DNA from: Thermoanaerobacterales bacterium
Lineage (GTDB): Bacteria > Actinomycetota > Acidimicrobiia > Acidimicrobiales > JACDCH01
Length of the DNA: 17,141 nucleotides
Direction of reading: 5' to 3'
Assembly (NCBI GenBank): GCA_017577565.1
Contig: PKRH01000079.1
Location: 1 to 17,141, forward strand
Part shown: in pieces, positions 5,840 to 15,531 of the stretch
Layout of the letters: each line of letters opens with the position of its first letter
Numbering within the stretch: position 1 is the stretch's first letter
Position numbers and translations under genes: made by a program
The notes under the pieces: model-generated
Told to the model about the DNA's origin: nothing
The model's input: only the letters and a program-made list of their open reading frames with translations
The model's database searches: none

Positions 5840-6856
5840 GTGGCGTCCGACGAGGTCACGGTCACCGCCGCCGGGCGGGAGGTCCGCATCACGAGCCCGG
5901 GCAAGGTGTTCTTCCCCCGGCGCGGCGAGACCAAGCTCGACCTCGTCCGCTACTACCTGGCCGTCGAGGAGCCGATCATGCGGGCGATGCAGGGGCGGCC
6001 GACGCTCATGCAGCGCTTCCCCGAGGGGGTGGGCGGGCCGTCGTTCTTCCAGAAGCGGGTGCCCGACAACGTCCCCGACTGGCTGCAGACGACGGTCGTC
6101 GAGACCGTGAACGGCACGCCGTCCCGGGCCCTCGTCGCCGCGGACGTCGCCCACCTGCTCTGGGCGGTCAACCTCGGCTGCCTCGGCTTCCACGTCTGGC
6201 CCTACCGGGCCGACACCGCGGACGCCGACCACGTCGACGAGCTGCGGCTCGACCTCGACCCCCAGCCCGGCACCGGCTTCGCCGAGGCGGTCGAGGCGGC
6301 CGTCGAGCTGCGGGCCCTGCTCGACGAGCACGGCATCACCGCCCACCCCAAGACGACGGCCAGCCGAGGGCTGCACGTCTACGTACGGCTCGAGCCCCGC
6401 TGGACCTCCTACCAGGTGCGGGCGGCCGCGGTCGCCGTCGCCCGCGAGCTGGAGCGGCGCCGGCCCGACCTCGTCACCGCCGCGTGGTGGAAGGAGGAGC
6501 GCGGGCGGCGGGTCTTCGTCGACTACAACCAGAACGCCCCCCACAAGACCGTCTTCGGCGCCTGGTCGGTCCGGGCCCGGGTGGGCGCCCAGGTGTCGAC
6601 GCCCCTGACCTGGGACGAGCTGCCCGACGTCGACCCCGACGAGCTCACCATCGCCACGGTGCCGGCGCGCCTCTGCCGCCTCGGCGACCCGTGGGCCGGC
6701 ATGGCCGCGCACCCGCAGCCGCTGGAGCCGCTCCTCGAGATGCACGAGCGCGACATGGCGGCCGGTCTGATGGACGCGCCCTGGCCGCCCGTCTACCCGA
6801 AGCAGCCGAACGAGCCGCCCCGGGTCGCGCCCAGCCGGGCCCGCCGCCCCGACTGA
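5840..6856 (+). CDS. LigD-type polymerase domain protein (stand-alone NHEJ primase-polymerase)
   Basis: A 338-residue archaeo-eukaryotic primase-fold polymerase of the LigD-Pol family. In bacterial non-homologous end joining these enzymes fill gaps at broken DNA ends and often prefer ribonucleotides. Family marks seen are ITSPGKVFFP near the N-terminus, RFPEGVGGPSFFQK (59-72), the metal-binding pair D138 and D140 in RLDLDP, SRGLHVYV with H179, and the third acidic residue D228 in VFVDYNQNAPHKT. Length fits the polymerase domain alone: there is no ligase or phosphoesterase domain. No ku or ligase gene lies in this window, so partners must be encoded elsewhere or the protein acts alone. It diverges from the wall-hydrolase gene across 176 bases. 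The small membrane-protein gene follows 59 bases downstream on the same strand. Confidence 0.92.
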   Translation: MASDEVTVTAAGREVRITSPGKVFFPRRGETKLDLVRYYLAVEEPIMRAMQGRPTLMQRFPEGVGGPSFFQKRVPDNVPDWLQTTVVETVNGTPSRALVAADVAHLLWAVNLGCLGFHVWPYRADTADADHVDELRLDLDPQPGTGFAEAVEAAVELRALLDEHGITAHPKTTASRGLHVYVRLEPRWTSYQVRAAAVAVARELERRRPDLVTAAWWKEERGRRVFVDYNQNAPHKTVFGAWSVRARVGAQVSTPLTWDELPDVDPDELTIATVPARLCRLGDPWAGMAAHPQPLEPLLEMHERDMAAGLMDAPWPPVYPKQPNEPPRVAPSRARRPD

Positions 6857-6900
6857 CGGGCGGGACCCCGCCGCCGGCGCGACCCCGGGCGGGCCGCGCC

Positions 6901-6906
6901 TAGTGT
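6901..6906 (+). promoter_or_regulatory. Possible -10 box TAGTGT before the small membrane-protein gene
   Basis: TAGTGT lies 9 bases before ATG 6916. That is a little far for a strictly leaderless start, so a leader of 0-3 bases is possible. No Shine-Dalgarno is visible. Confidence 0.45.
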
Positions 6907-6915
6907 CCGCCGGCG

Positions 6916-7413
6916 ATGTTCATCACCAACCACGCGCTCGCCGGGGCGCTCATCGGCCTCGTGGTCCCCCACCCGGGCGCGGCCTTCGTCGCCGGGCTCG
7001 CCTCGCACGTGGCGATGGACCGGGTGCTCCACTGGGGCGACGAGCGCGTCGGCTGGGACGACTTCGTGCGGGTGGCCCGCGTCGACGGCACCGTCGGCCT
7101 CGGCGTCAGCGGGCTGGCGCTGGCCGCCGCCGTGCCGGCGCTCGCCCGCCCCTCGGTGGCCGCCGGCATCGCCGGGGCGTGCCTCATCGACATGGACAAG
7201 CCCGGTCGCCACTTCCTCGGCCGCTCCCCCTTCCCCGCCGCCGTCGACCGGTTCCACTCCCGCATCCAGAACGAGCGCCCGATCGGCCTCGTCGTCGAGG
7301 CGCTGGCCGCCGCCGGCCTGGCCACCGCGCTCGTCGCGCTCCGGCGCCGCCGCCGGCGCGCCGCGACACCGCCGGGACGCGTCGCGGGGGTCGGCGCGGA
7401 TCCGGCGGGGTAG
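6916..7413 (+). CDS. Small integral membrane protein, possibly DUF457/YdjM-like
   Basis: A 165-residue protein with about three to four hydrophobic segments: residues about 7-30, 58-90 and 122-142. It opens with MFITNHALAGALIG, like membrane proteins of the YdjM/DUF457 group that start with a His-containing helix. Further His/Asp residues occur in SHVAMDRVLHW (about 31-41) and in LIDMDKPGRHF (about 93-103). These could form a metal site at the membrane face, but the family assignment is by resemblance only. The last 30 residues are Arg-rich and then Gly/Pro-rich, probably cytoplasmic and disordered. The stop codon lies 4 bases before the aconitase -10 box. Function is unknown. Confidence 0.75.
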   Translation: MFITNHALAGALIGLVVPHPGAAFVAGLASHVAMDRVLHWGDERVGWDDFVRVARVDGTVGLGVSGLALAAAVPALARPSVAAGIAGACLIDMDKPGRHFLGRSPFPAAVDRFHSRIQNERPIGLVVEALAAAGLATALVALRRRRRRAATPPGRVAGVGADPAG

Positions 7414-7417
7414 TCGC

Positions 7418-7423
7418 TACGGT
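7418..7423 (+). promoter_or_regulatory. -10 box TACGGT of aconitase
   Basis: TACGGT lies 32 bases before the aconitase ATG. A start near 7430-7431 would leave a 5' leader of about 25 bases holding the ribosome binding site, unlike the leaderless neighbours. Confidence 0.5.
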
Positions 7424-7444
7424 GCGAGCGGACCGACACGCCCC

Positions 7445-7450
7445 GGAGGT
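7445..7450 (+). promoter_or_regulatory. Ribosome binding site GGAGGT of aconitase
   Basis: GGAGGT sits 5 bases before ATG 7456. It is the clearest Shine-Dalgarno in the window and fixes the aconitase start. Confidence 0.75.
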
Positions 7451-7455
7451 CAGAC

Positions 7456-10323
<2,868 letters not shown>

Positions 10324-10346
10324 CGGGCCCGGGCGCCCGCACCCGA

Positions 10347-10916
10347 TCAGTCGACCAGGTGGCGGGCCAGCTCCCGGAAGGCCCGGCCCCGGTGGCTGAG
10401 CGCGTGCTTCTCCGCCGGGGTCATCTCGGCGAAGGTCCGGCCGTCGCCCTCGACCGGGACCATGATCGGGTCGTAGCCGAAGCCGCCCGTGCCCCGCGGC
10501 GCGTGCGCCACGACGCCCTCGACGGTGCCCCGCACGACCATCTCCCGGGGGGCCGGCCCGGGCCACACGACCGCCGCGGCGCAGACGTAGCGGCAGGTGC
10601 GCCGCTCGTCGGGCACGCCCTCGAGCTCCCGCAGCACCCGGGGGATCCAGTCGCCCTCGGCCGCCCACCGGGCGGAGCGGACGCCGGGCGCGCCCCCGAG
10701 GGCGTCGATCTCGATGCCGGAGTCGTCGGCGATCGCCACCTCGCCCGTCGCCGCGGCCACCGCCCGGGCCTTGATCAGGGCGTTCTCCTCGAAGGTCTCG
10801 CCCGTCTCCTCGACCCCGGGGTCCCGGCCCTCGACCCGCCAGGCCGGGCCGAGGATGTGCTGGACCTCCTCGACCTTGTGGGGGTTGCCGGTGGCCAGGA
10901 AGATGCGGGCGCTCAC
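10347..10916 (-). CDS. rdgB: XTP/dITP diphosphatase (non-canonical purine NTP pyrophosphatase)
   Basis: Removes dITP, XTP and dXTP from the nucleotide pool by cutting them to monophosphates, which keeps deaminated purines out of DNA and RNA. The 189-residue protein has the Ham1 family marks: FLATGNPHKVEEV (residues 6-18), ETGETFEENALIKA (37-50), the acidic catalytic IADDSGIEIDALGGAPGV (62-79), and GTGGFGYDPIM with HALSHRGRAF near the C-terminus. Start GTG at 10916 overlaps the rph stop as GTGA (bases 10913-10916), so the two genes are translationally coupled and share one mRNA. The rph-rdgB pair is common in actinobacteria. No Shine-Dalgarno is needed or clearly seen. Confidence 0.95.
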   Translation of the reverse strand: MSARIFLATGNPHKVEEVQHILGPAWRVEGRDPGVEETGETFEENALIKARAVAAATGEVAIADDSGIEIDALGGAPGVRSARWAAEGDWIPRVLRELEGVPDERRTCRYVCAAAVVWPGPAPREMVVRGTVEGVVAHAPRGTGGFGYDPIMVPVEGDGRTFAEMTPAEKHALSHRGRAFRELARHLVD

Positions 10917-11674
10917 GGCTCCGGTTCCGGCGGCGCGACGACCGGCCGGAAGGGCGGCGGCTCGGCGACGACCTGCTGCTGGAGGGCGATGATCCGGGCG
11001 ATGCCCTTCTCGCCGAGGGCCAGCATCCGGTCCAGCTCGGCCCGCCCGAACGGGTGGCCCTCGGCCGTGCCCTGCACCTCGACGTAGCGGCCCTCCGAGG
11101 TCATGACGAGGTTCATGTCGACCTCGGCCGTCGAGTCCTCCTCGTAGGGCAGGTCGAGCACCGGCTCGCCCCGCACGACGCCGACCGAGACCGCGGCGCA
11201 GAACGCGGTCAGCGGGTGCTCCTCGACGACCCCCTGCGCCACCAGCCGGGTGAGCGCGTCGTGCAGGGCGACGTAGCCACCGCAGATGGCGGCCGTGCGG
11301 GTGCCGCCGTCGGCCTGCAGCACGTCGCAGTCGACGATGACCTGCCGCTCGCCCAGCCGCTCCATGTCGCACACCGACCGCAGGGCCCGCCCGATCAGCC
11401 GCTGGATCTCCTGGGTGCGGCCCGACGGCCGGCCGTCGCGCACCTCGCGCCGCACCCGCTCGGGCGACGAGCCGGGGAGCATCGAGTACTCGGCGGTGAC
11501 CCAGCCCGTGCCGTTGCCCCGCATCCAGCGGGGCACCTCCTCGTCGATCGAGGCCGTGCACAGCACACGGGTCCGCCCGAAGCTGACCAGGCACGAGCCG
11601 GCCGCCATCTCGGTGAAGTCGCGCTCGAAGGTGACCGGCCGCAGCTCGTCGGGTGCTCGTCCGTCGGGTCGCAT
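10913..11674 (-). CDS. rph: Ribonuclease PH
   Basis: A phosphate-dependent 3'-5' exoribonuclease that trims tRNA precursors and rRNA ends; the family forms hexamers. The 253-residue protein shows MRPDGRAPDELRPV at the N-terminus, GWVTAEYSMLPGS (57-69), the phosphate-binding Arg in SGRTQEIQRLIGRALR (84-99), VDCDVLQADGGTRTA (114-128), and the acidic YEEDSTAEVDMN segment near the active site. The C-terminal tail is Pro/Glu-rich. ATG 11674 lies 7 bases after TACGGT on the minus strand, so the gene probably has its own leaderless promoter even though the Rv1339-like gene ends only 74 bases upstream. It overlaps rdgB by 4 bases. Confidence 0.96.
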   Translation of the reverse strand: MRPDGRAPDELRPVTFERDFTEMAAGSCLVSFGRTRVLCTASIDEEVPRWMRGNGTGWVTAEYSMLPGSSPERVRREVRDGRPSGRTQEIQRLIGRALRSVCDMERLGERQVIVDCDVLQADGGTRTAAICGGYVALHDALTRLVAQGVVEEHPLTAFCAAVSVGVVRGEPVLDLPYEEDSTAEVDMNLVMTSEGRYVEVQGTAEGHPFGRAELDRMLALGEKGIARIIALQQQVVAEPPPFRPVVAPPEPEP

Positions 11675-11681
11675 CGCCAGC

Positions 11682-11687
11682 ACCGTA
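11682..11687 (-). promoter_or_regulatory. -10 box TACGGT of rph-rdgB
   Basis: TACGGT on the minus strand is 7 bases before ATG 11674. It would drive a leaderless rph-rdgB mRNA independently of the upstream gene. Confidence 0.6.
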
Positions 11688-11748
11688 ACCAGCGGGCCCG
11701 CGCCGCCGCAGGGCGGAGCGCCCCGGGCGTCCGGGCGGCTCCCGCCGG

Positions 11749-12498
11749 TCAGACGGTGAAGGTCGTCCCCGGGGCGGCCAGCTCGATCGGGCCGTCGAAG
11801 GCGGCGGCCGCCCGGCGCCGCTGGTCGGCCGGGTCGACCCCCGGCGTCACGTGGGTGAGCACCAGCCGGGCGGCGCCGACGGCCGTGGCCAGCGCCCCCG
11901 CCTGGCGGGCGGACAGGTGCTGATGGCGGTTCTCGGCCTCGGGCGGGAACGAGGCCTCGCACAGGAAGGCGTCGACGCCGCCGCCGACCCCGTGGCCGTC
12001 CCAGGCCGGGCCGGTGTCGGCGCTGTAGAGCAGCGAGCGGCCGGCGCCGTCGACCCGTACGGCCAGCGTCTCGACCGGGTGGTCGGTGCGGCTGAAGCGC
12101 AGGGACAGGTCGCCGACCGTCACGCGCGAGCTCTCGTCGACCGTGTGCCAGCGCAGCGTCGGCTCGAGCTGGCCGATGAGCACCCGGGCGGCGGCCAGCG
12201 TGCCGGCCGTCCCGTAGACCGGCAGGTCGGCGAGGTCGAGCACGTAGCGCATGGCGTTGCGCAGGATCGGCAGGTCGAGCCAGTGGTCGGGGTGCTCGTG
12301 CGAGAGGACGACGGCGTCGAGGTCGGCGATGGCCACGTGCCGCTGCAACGCCGCCAGCGTCCCCGAGCCGAGGTCGACGATCAGCGTCGCCGACGGCGAG
12401 CGGACGAGGTAGCCGCTGCACGCCTGGCCCGGGCCGGGGTAGGTGCCGGACGAGCCCAGCACGGTGACGCGCAGGTCGCCTGCGTGCGGTCGGTCCAC
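11749..12498 (-). CDS. Metallo-beta-lactamase-fold hydrolase, Rv1339-like (possible cyclic-nucleotide phosphodiesterase)
   Basis: A 249-residue cytoplasmic metal-dependent hydrolase of the RNase Z / PDE-like group of the metallo-beta-lactamase superfamily. The zinc motif is SHEHPDHWLDLP with H67, H69, D71 and H72. Further metal ligands are likely in SADTGP and LTHVTPG. The N-terminus VTVLGSSGTYPGPGQACSGYLV and the segment ALQRH resemble M. tuberculosis Rv1339, described as an atypical class II cyclic-nucleotide phosphodiesterase. The order Rv1339-like, rph, rdgB is the same as in M. tuberculosis, which supports orthology. GTG 12498 is 7 bases after TAACCT on the minus strand. A role in cAMP breakdown is inferred; RNA processing or another phosphoester substrate is possible. 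Confidence 0.9.
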   Translation of the reverse strand: MDRPHAGDLRVTVLGSSGTYPGPGQACSGYLVRSPSATLIVDLGSGTLAALQRHVAIADLDAVVLSHEHPDHWLDLPILRNAMRYVLDLADLPVYGTAGTLAAARVLIGQLEPTLRWHTVDESSRVTVGDLSLRFSRTDHPVETLAVRVDGAGRSLLYSADTGPAWDGHGVGGGVDAFLCEASFPPEAENRHQHLSARQAGALATAVGAARLVLTHVTPGVDPADQRRRAAAAFDGPIELAAPGTTFTV

Positions 12499-12505
12499 CC
12501 CCGGC

Positions 12506-12511
12506 AGGTTA
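12506..12511 (-). promoter_or_regulatory. -10 box TAACCT of the Rv1339-like gene
   Basis: TAACCT on the minus strand ends 7 bases before GTG 12498 and predicts a leaderless mRNA. It is divergent from the riboswitch promoter about 35 bases away. Confidence 0.6.
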
Positions 12512-12545
12512 GGCGTCGGGCTGGCCGATCCCGGGGCGCCCGTCG

Positions 12546-12551
12546 TAGAGT
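12546..12551 (+). promoter_or_regulatory. -10 box TAGAGT of the riboswitch-exporter transcript
   Basis: TAGAGT would place the transcription start near 12558-12559, right at the 5' edge of the riboswitch aptamer. The position fits very well. Confidence 0.6.
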
Positions 12552-12557
12552 GGGCGG

Positions 12558-12665
12558 CTCGGAAGGGGAGTAGCCCCTCGACGGCCGTTCGACACGCTGG
12601 CGGATACCCGCCCGGGCGGTCGGCCCGCACCCGCGGGTGGGCGAGACCTTCGACATCGGACGCAC
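12558..12665 (+). promoter_or_regulatory. yybP-ykoY manganese riboswitch
   Basis: The hallmark 5' segment GGAAGGGGAGTAGC (12561-12574) and 3' segment GCGAGACCTTCG (12641-12652) are both present. GAAGG (12562-12566) pairs with CCTTC (12647-12651) to form the closing stem. CGACACGCTGGCG (12590-12602) fits the second conserved loop that docks against the first to hold Mn2+. The gene downstream is a TMEM165/GDT1-type exporter, a typical target of this class. In known cases Mn2+ binding turns such genes on. Assignment is by motif and context, without a covariance-model search. Confidence 0.9.
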
Positions 12666-12670
12666 GACGC

Positions 12671-12720
12671 CGTCCGGGTCGAGGTCCGCGTGCCCCGGTC
12701 CGGACGGACCGGACCGGAGG
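12671..12720 (+). promoter_or_regulatory. Likely riboswitch expression platform covering the Shine-Dalgarno
   Basis: A perfect 9-bp hairpin, CCGGTCCGG (12695-12703) with CCGGACCGG (12709-12717), traps the first two bases of the Shine-Dalgarno GGAGG (12716-12720). A competing 7-bp stem, CGTCCGG (12671-12677) with CCGGACG (12700-12706), would break it. The two are mutually exclusive, as expected for control of translation start. Which one Mn2+ favours is inference. Confidence 0.5.
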
Positions 12721-12730
12721 ACGAGGCACG

Positions 12731-13291
12731 TTGGACGCACTCTTCGCCGCCCTGGCCCTGGTGTTCGTCGCCGAGCTCGGCGACAAGACCCAGCTCGTGG
12801 CGCTCGGCTTCGGCGCCCGCCACCGCCTCGCCCCCGTGCTGGCCGGCGTCACCCTCGCCTACATGGCGACCAACCTGCTGTCGGTGGTCGTCGGCGGCCT
12901 GCTCGGCGCGACGCTGCCGACCCGGGCCATCGGGCTGGGCGGCGGGCTGCTCTTCCTGGGCTTCGCCGCCTGGACGCTGTGGCGGGGCGAGGCCGAGGAC
13001 GAGGAGGCCGGCGCGGCGGCGAGCGGGCGGTCGATCCTGCTGTCGGTGTCGGCGGCGATGTTCGTCGCCGAGCTGGGCGACAAGACGATGCTGGCCACCG
13101 CCACCCTGGCCGCCCAGGGCAACCCGGTCCTGGTGTGGATCGGAGCGACCGTGGGCATCGTCCTCTCCGGCGTCCTCGGCGTGCTGCTGGGCCGGGCCTT
13201 CGGCGCCAGCCTCCCCGAGCGGGCGACCCGCGTCGGCTCGGCCCTCCTCTTCGCCGCCTTCGGCGTCGTCCTGATCGTGACCAACCTCTGA
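12731..13291 (+). CDS. TMEM165/GDT1 (UPF0016) family manganese exporter
   Basis: A 186-residue membrane protein of the cation/H+ or Ca2+ exchanger group that includes MneA and Mnx. It is predicted to pump Mn2+ out of the cell. Two repeated halves each carry the family signature ELGDKT: residues 15-20 (VFVAELGDKTQLVAL) and 114-119 (MFVAELGDKTMLATA). About six hydrophobic segments are visible, with a short acidic linker EAEDEEAG (87-94) between the halves. The start is a rare TTG at 12731, 10 bases after GGAGG. Upstream in-frame codons run back through the riboswitch and are not coding. Expression should be controlled by the manganese riboswitch just upstream. The gene sits alone, opposite in direction to its neighbours on both sides. 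Confidence 0.93.
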   Translation: MDALFAALALVFVAELGDKTQLVALGFGARHRLAPVLAGVTLAYMATNLLSVVVGGLLGATLPTRAIGLGGGLLFLGFAAWTLWRGEAEDEEAGAAASGRSILLSVSAAMFVAELGDKTMLATATLAAQGNPVLVWIGATVGIVLSGVLGVLLGRAFGASLPERATRVGSALLFAAFGVVLIVTNL

Positions 13292-13362
13292 CCCGCCCGA
13301 CGCCCGGCGCCGGCGGGGGCCGCCCCTCACCCGTCCTGCCGTCCCTCACGTGCGCTCGTGCG

Positions 13363-13447
13363 GCTGCGAGACGCCAGAACGGCGGGCCCTCGGGGGGCCG
13401 AGCACCTGGGCGCCGATCCCACCCACATCTGGCGCCTCTCACGCAGC
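13363..13447. other. Candidate structured RNA or long imperfect hairpin
   Basis: The 15 bases GCTGCGAGACGCCAG (13363-13377) pair completely with 13429-13447, written as CTGGCG, bulge CC, TCT, bulge CA, CGCAGC. Inside it CGGCG (13380-13384) can pair with CGCCG (13411-13415), enclosing a further stem GGCCC (13385-13389) with GGGCC (13395-13399). The pairing is seen directly. Any RNA role, the transcribed strand and the name are unknown, and high GC raises chance pairing. Confidence 0.4.
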
Positions 13448-13502
13448 GATGCGGTGGTGACGGACGCCGGTACGGGCGGGGCGGGGTGGCCGGCGCGCGC
13501 CT

Positions 13503-13564
13503 CCCCCGTTCCGGTGGCGCTCACGCGGGCATGCGCTGCTGAAGCACGCCGGAACGCCTGGGGG
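13503..13564. terminator. Inverted repeat after the LLM gene, possible terminator
   Basis: CGTTCCGG (13507-13514) and CCGGAACG (13549-13556) are a perfect 8-bp repeat. CCCC (13503-13506) and GGGG (13560-13563) extend it after a 3-base bulge. The loop is long (34 bases). It lies about 40 bases past the LLM stop and about 210 past the exporter stop, so it could end either transcript. Confidence 0.4.
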
Positions 13565-13596
13565 CGGGGCCGGGGGCGCACCGGTGAAACGGCGGG

Positions 13597-14493
13597 TCAG
13601 GTCTCGAGGGGGAGGACCTCGGCGGCCAGCTCGTCCAGCTCGGCGTCCCAGTCGGGCGGCTCCTCGACGGGCACGACGACGAACTTCGACGCCCCGACGG
13701 CGACGAACCGCTGCAGCTGGCGCCGCAGGCCGTCGACGCCGGAGGGCACGACGTCCCGGGGATCGAAATCGGGGCGGCGGGAGCTGACCACGGCGGCCAC
13801 CGCCGGCGGCAGCTCGCCCCGCACGTAGGGGACGAGCACGCCGAGGTGCTCGGGGTCGATCGTGCGGCCGTGCTCGGCGGCCACGGCGGTGATCGTCGCC
13901 CACCCCGCCTCGACCTCGGCGGGCACGGTGAACGACGGCAGCCAGCCGTCGCCCAGCCGGCCGGTCCGCCGCAGCTCGGACGGCGACGTACCGCCCAGCC
14001 ACACGTCGACGTGGTCCTGGACCGGCTTGGGCCGCAGGGTGACCCCCTCGACCCGGAAGTGCTCGCCGTCGTGGTGGACGTCGTCCTCGGTCCACAGCCG
14101 GCGGATCAGCGTGAGCGCCTCGTCGAAGAGCCCGGCCCGGGCCCGCCGGTCGACGCCGAAGGCCCGGTGCTCCGCCGGCACCGGCGCGCCGAGACCGACG
14201 GCCGGCAGCAGGCGGCCGCCGGACAGGCGGTCGAGGCTGGCGAGCTCCTTGGCCACGACGACCGGGTTGCGGCCGGGGAGGACGAGCACGCTCGTGCCCA
14301 GCTTCAACCGCCGGGTGCGCCCGGCGGCGACGGCCAGGCCCACCAACGGGTCCGGCGCCGGGCCGGTGAGGCGCTCGCTGAGCCACAGCGAGTCGAAGCC
14401 CCGCCGCTCGAGCCCGTCGACCAGCGCCGGGAACCGCTCGGCGTCGCCGGCCGGCGTCTGCGTGCCGAGCCCGAAGCCGATGCGCACCTTCAC
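13597..14493 (-). CDS. LLM-class flavin/F420-dependent oxidoreductase
   Basis: A 298-residue luciferase-like TIM-barrel oxidoreductase. Family marks are the opening KVRIGFGLGTQTP, FDSLWLSERLTGPAPDPLV (residues about 34-52), RLKLGTSVLVLPGRNPVVVAKELASLDRLSGGRL (62-95), VTLRPKPVQ, and WLGGTSPSELRRTGRLGDGWLP. This pattern is typical of actinobacterial F420-dependent members, though FMN use cannot be excluded and the substrate is unknown. GTG 14493 is preceded by GGGAG with a 7-base spacer. The gene begins 40 bases after cysM on the same strand with no promoter seen between them, so they are probably co-transcribed. A link to sulfur or cysteine metabolism is only suggested by position. Confidence 0.9.
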   Translation of the reverse strand: MKVRIGFGLGTQTPAGDAERFPALVDGLERRGFDSLWLSERLTGPAPDPLVGLAVAAGRTRRLKLGTSVLVLPGRNPVVVAKELASLDRLSGGRLLPAVGLGAPVPAEHRAFGVDRRARAGLFDEALTLIRRLWTEDDVHHDGEHFRVEGVTLRPKPVQDHVDVWLGGTSPSELRRTGRLGDGWLPSFTVPAEVEAGWATITAVAAEHGRTIDPEHLGVLVPYVRGELPPAVAAVVSSRRPDFDPRDVVPSGVDGLRRQLQRFVAVGASKFVVVPVEEPPDWDAELDELAAEVLPLET

Positions 14494-14533
14494 GCCGCCG
14501 CTCCCCTCCCCCGCCGCCGGCCGGTCCCCGAGG

Positions 14534-15481
14534 TCAGAAGACGATCAGCCGCTCGGCCAGCTCGGCGACCTCGTCGATGTCGCCGGTCCAGGCCCCGGTG
14601 GACAGGTACTTCCACCCGCCGTCCGCGAGGACGACGACGATCGTGCCGGTGTCGATCTCGCCGGCCACCCGGGCCGCGCCGGCCATGGCCGCCCCGCCGG
14701 AGATGCCGGAGAACACCCCGACGTCGGTGAGCCGGCGGGTCCACTCGATCGACTCCCGGGGCCGGACGATGCGCTTGCGGTCGAGCAGGTCGGGCCCGCC
14801 CCACTTCTCGTAGATGGGCGGGATGTAGCCCTCGTCCAGGTTCCGCAGGCCCTCGACCCGCTCGCCGAGCGGCGGCTCGATGGCCACCACCTTGACGTCG
14901 GGGTTCTGCTCCTTGAGGTAGCGCCCGACGCCCATCAACGTGCCGGTGGTGCCGAGCCCGGCGACGAAGTGCGTGACCTCGGGGCAGTCCCGCCAGATCT
15001 CCGGGCCCGTGCCCTCGTAGTGGGCCCGGGGGTTGGCCTCGTTGGCGTACTGGTAGAGGAAGGCCCACTCGGGGTGCTCGTCGGCCAGCTCGCGGGCGTG
15101 GCGGACGGCGCCGTTCGACCCCTCGGCCCCGGGCGTGGTGATGATCTCGGCGCCCCACACCTCCAGCGCCTGGCGGCGCTCGACCGACACGTTCTCGGGC
15201 ATGACGATCGTGATCGGGTAGCCCTTGATGCGGGCGATCATCGACAGGGCGATGCCCGTGTTGCCCGAGGACGGCTCGATGATCCTCTTCCCGGGGGTGA
15301 GCGTGCCGTCGGCCTCGGCCTCCTCGACCATGCGCAGGGCGACGCGGTCCTTCACCGACCCGGCGGGGTTCTGCCCCTCGAGCTTCGCCAGGATGCGCAC
15401 GCCCGGGTTGGGGCTGAGCGCGCTGACGTCGAGCATCGGGGTGTTGCCGATCAGTTCGAGGATCGAGGAGTGGACGGCCAC
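14534..15481 (-). CDS. cysM: Cysteine synthase of the CysM (O-phosphoserine sulfhydrylase) type
   Basis: A 315-residue PLP enzyme of the cysteine synthase family. It resembles M. tuberculosis CysM, which makes cysteine on the sulfur-carrier protein CysO from O-phosphoserine. Key segments are ELIGNTPM (residues 9-16), the PLP lysine K44 in AGSVKDR, EPSSGNTGIALSM, MPENVSVERRQALE, EGSNGAVRHA, HFVAGLGTTGTLMGVGRYLKEQ, RNLDEGYIPPIYE and ADGGWKYLSTGAW. The SVERRQ, FLYQYANEANP and GWKYLSTGA segments are closer to mycobacterial CysM than to CysK. The nearby mec-like gene supports the CysO route, but no cysO lies here. GTG 15481 gives the normal family N-terminus. It has its own promoter and a leader of about 43 bases but no strong Shine-Dalgarno. 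An O-acetylserine-using CysK remains possible. Confidence 0.92.
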   Translation of the reverse strand: MAVHSSILELIGNTPMLDVSALSPNPGVRILAKLEGQNPAGSVKDRVALRMVEEAEADGTLTPGKRIIEPSSGNTGIALSMIARIKGYPITIVMPENVSVERRQALEVWGAEIITTPGAEGSNGAVRHARELADEHPEWAFLYQYANEANPRAHYEGTGPEIWRDCPEVTHFVAGLGTTGTLMGVGRYLKEQNPDVKVVAIEPPLGERVEGLRNLDEGYIPPIYEKWGGPDLLDRKRIVRPRESIEWTRRLTDVGVFSGISGGAAMAGAARVAGEIDTGTIVVVLADGGWKYLSTGAWTGDIDEVAELAERLIVF

Positions 15482-15505
15482 GGCGAGGTCCCGGAGGTCG
15501 GCGGG

Positions 15506-15516
15506 CGGAAATTCCG
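15506..15516. promoter_or_regulatory. Palindrome CGGAA-A-TTCCG in the cysM leader, possible operator
   Basis: An 11-base palindrome with a locally A/T-rich centre lies about 10-18 bases after the predicted cysM transcription start. Next to it TTGC and GCAA flank 7 bases (15520-15534). The position and low GC suggest a regulator site, perhaps a sulfur-responsive one; no regulator is identified. Confidence 0.35.
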
Positions 15517-15531
15517 AGTTGCGCAGTCGGC

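Larger units (their letters stand above)
13292..13596. other. 305-base gene-free gap with strong inverted repeats
   Basis: This stretch between the convergent exporter and LLM genes has no open frame that looks coding. The frames present are Arg/Ala/Gly-rich and have no recognisable domain. I see no TANNNT promoter on either strand. It holds an imperfect 15-bp fold at 13363-13447 and a perfect 8-bp inverted repeat at 13507-13556, each listed separately. It may be a double terminator region or contain a structured RNA. Confidence 0.6.

Noticed and set aside
13319..13600. A possible small gene in the gap after the Mn exporter
   Set aside because: All frames are Arg/Ala/Gly/Pro-rich with no ribosome site, promoter or recognisable family; inverted repeats explain the region better.
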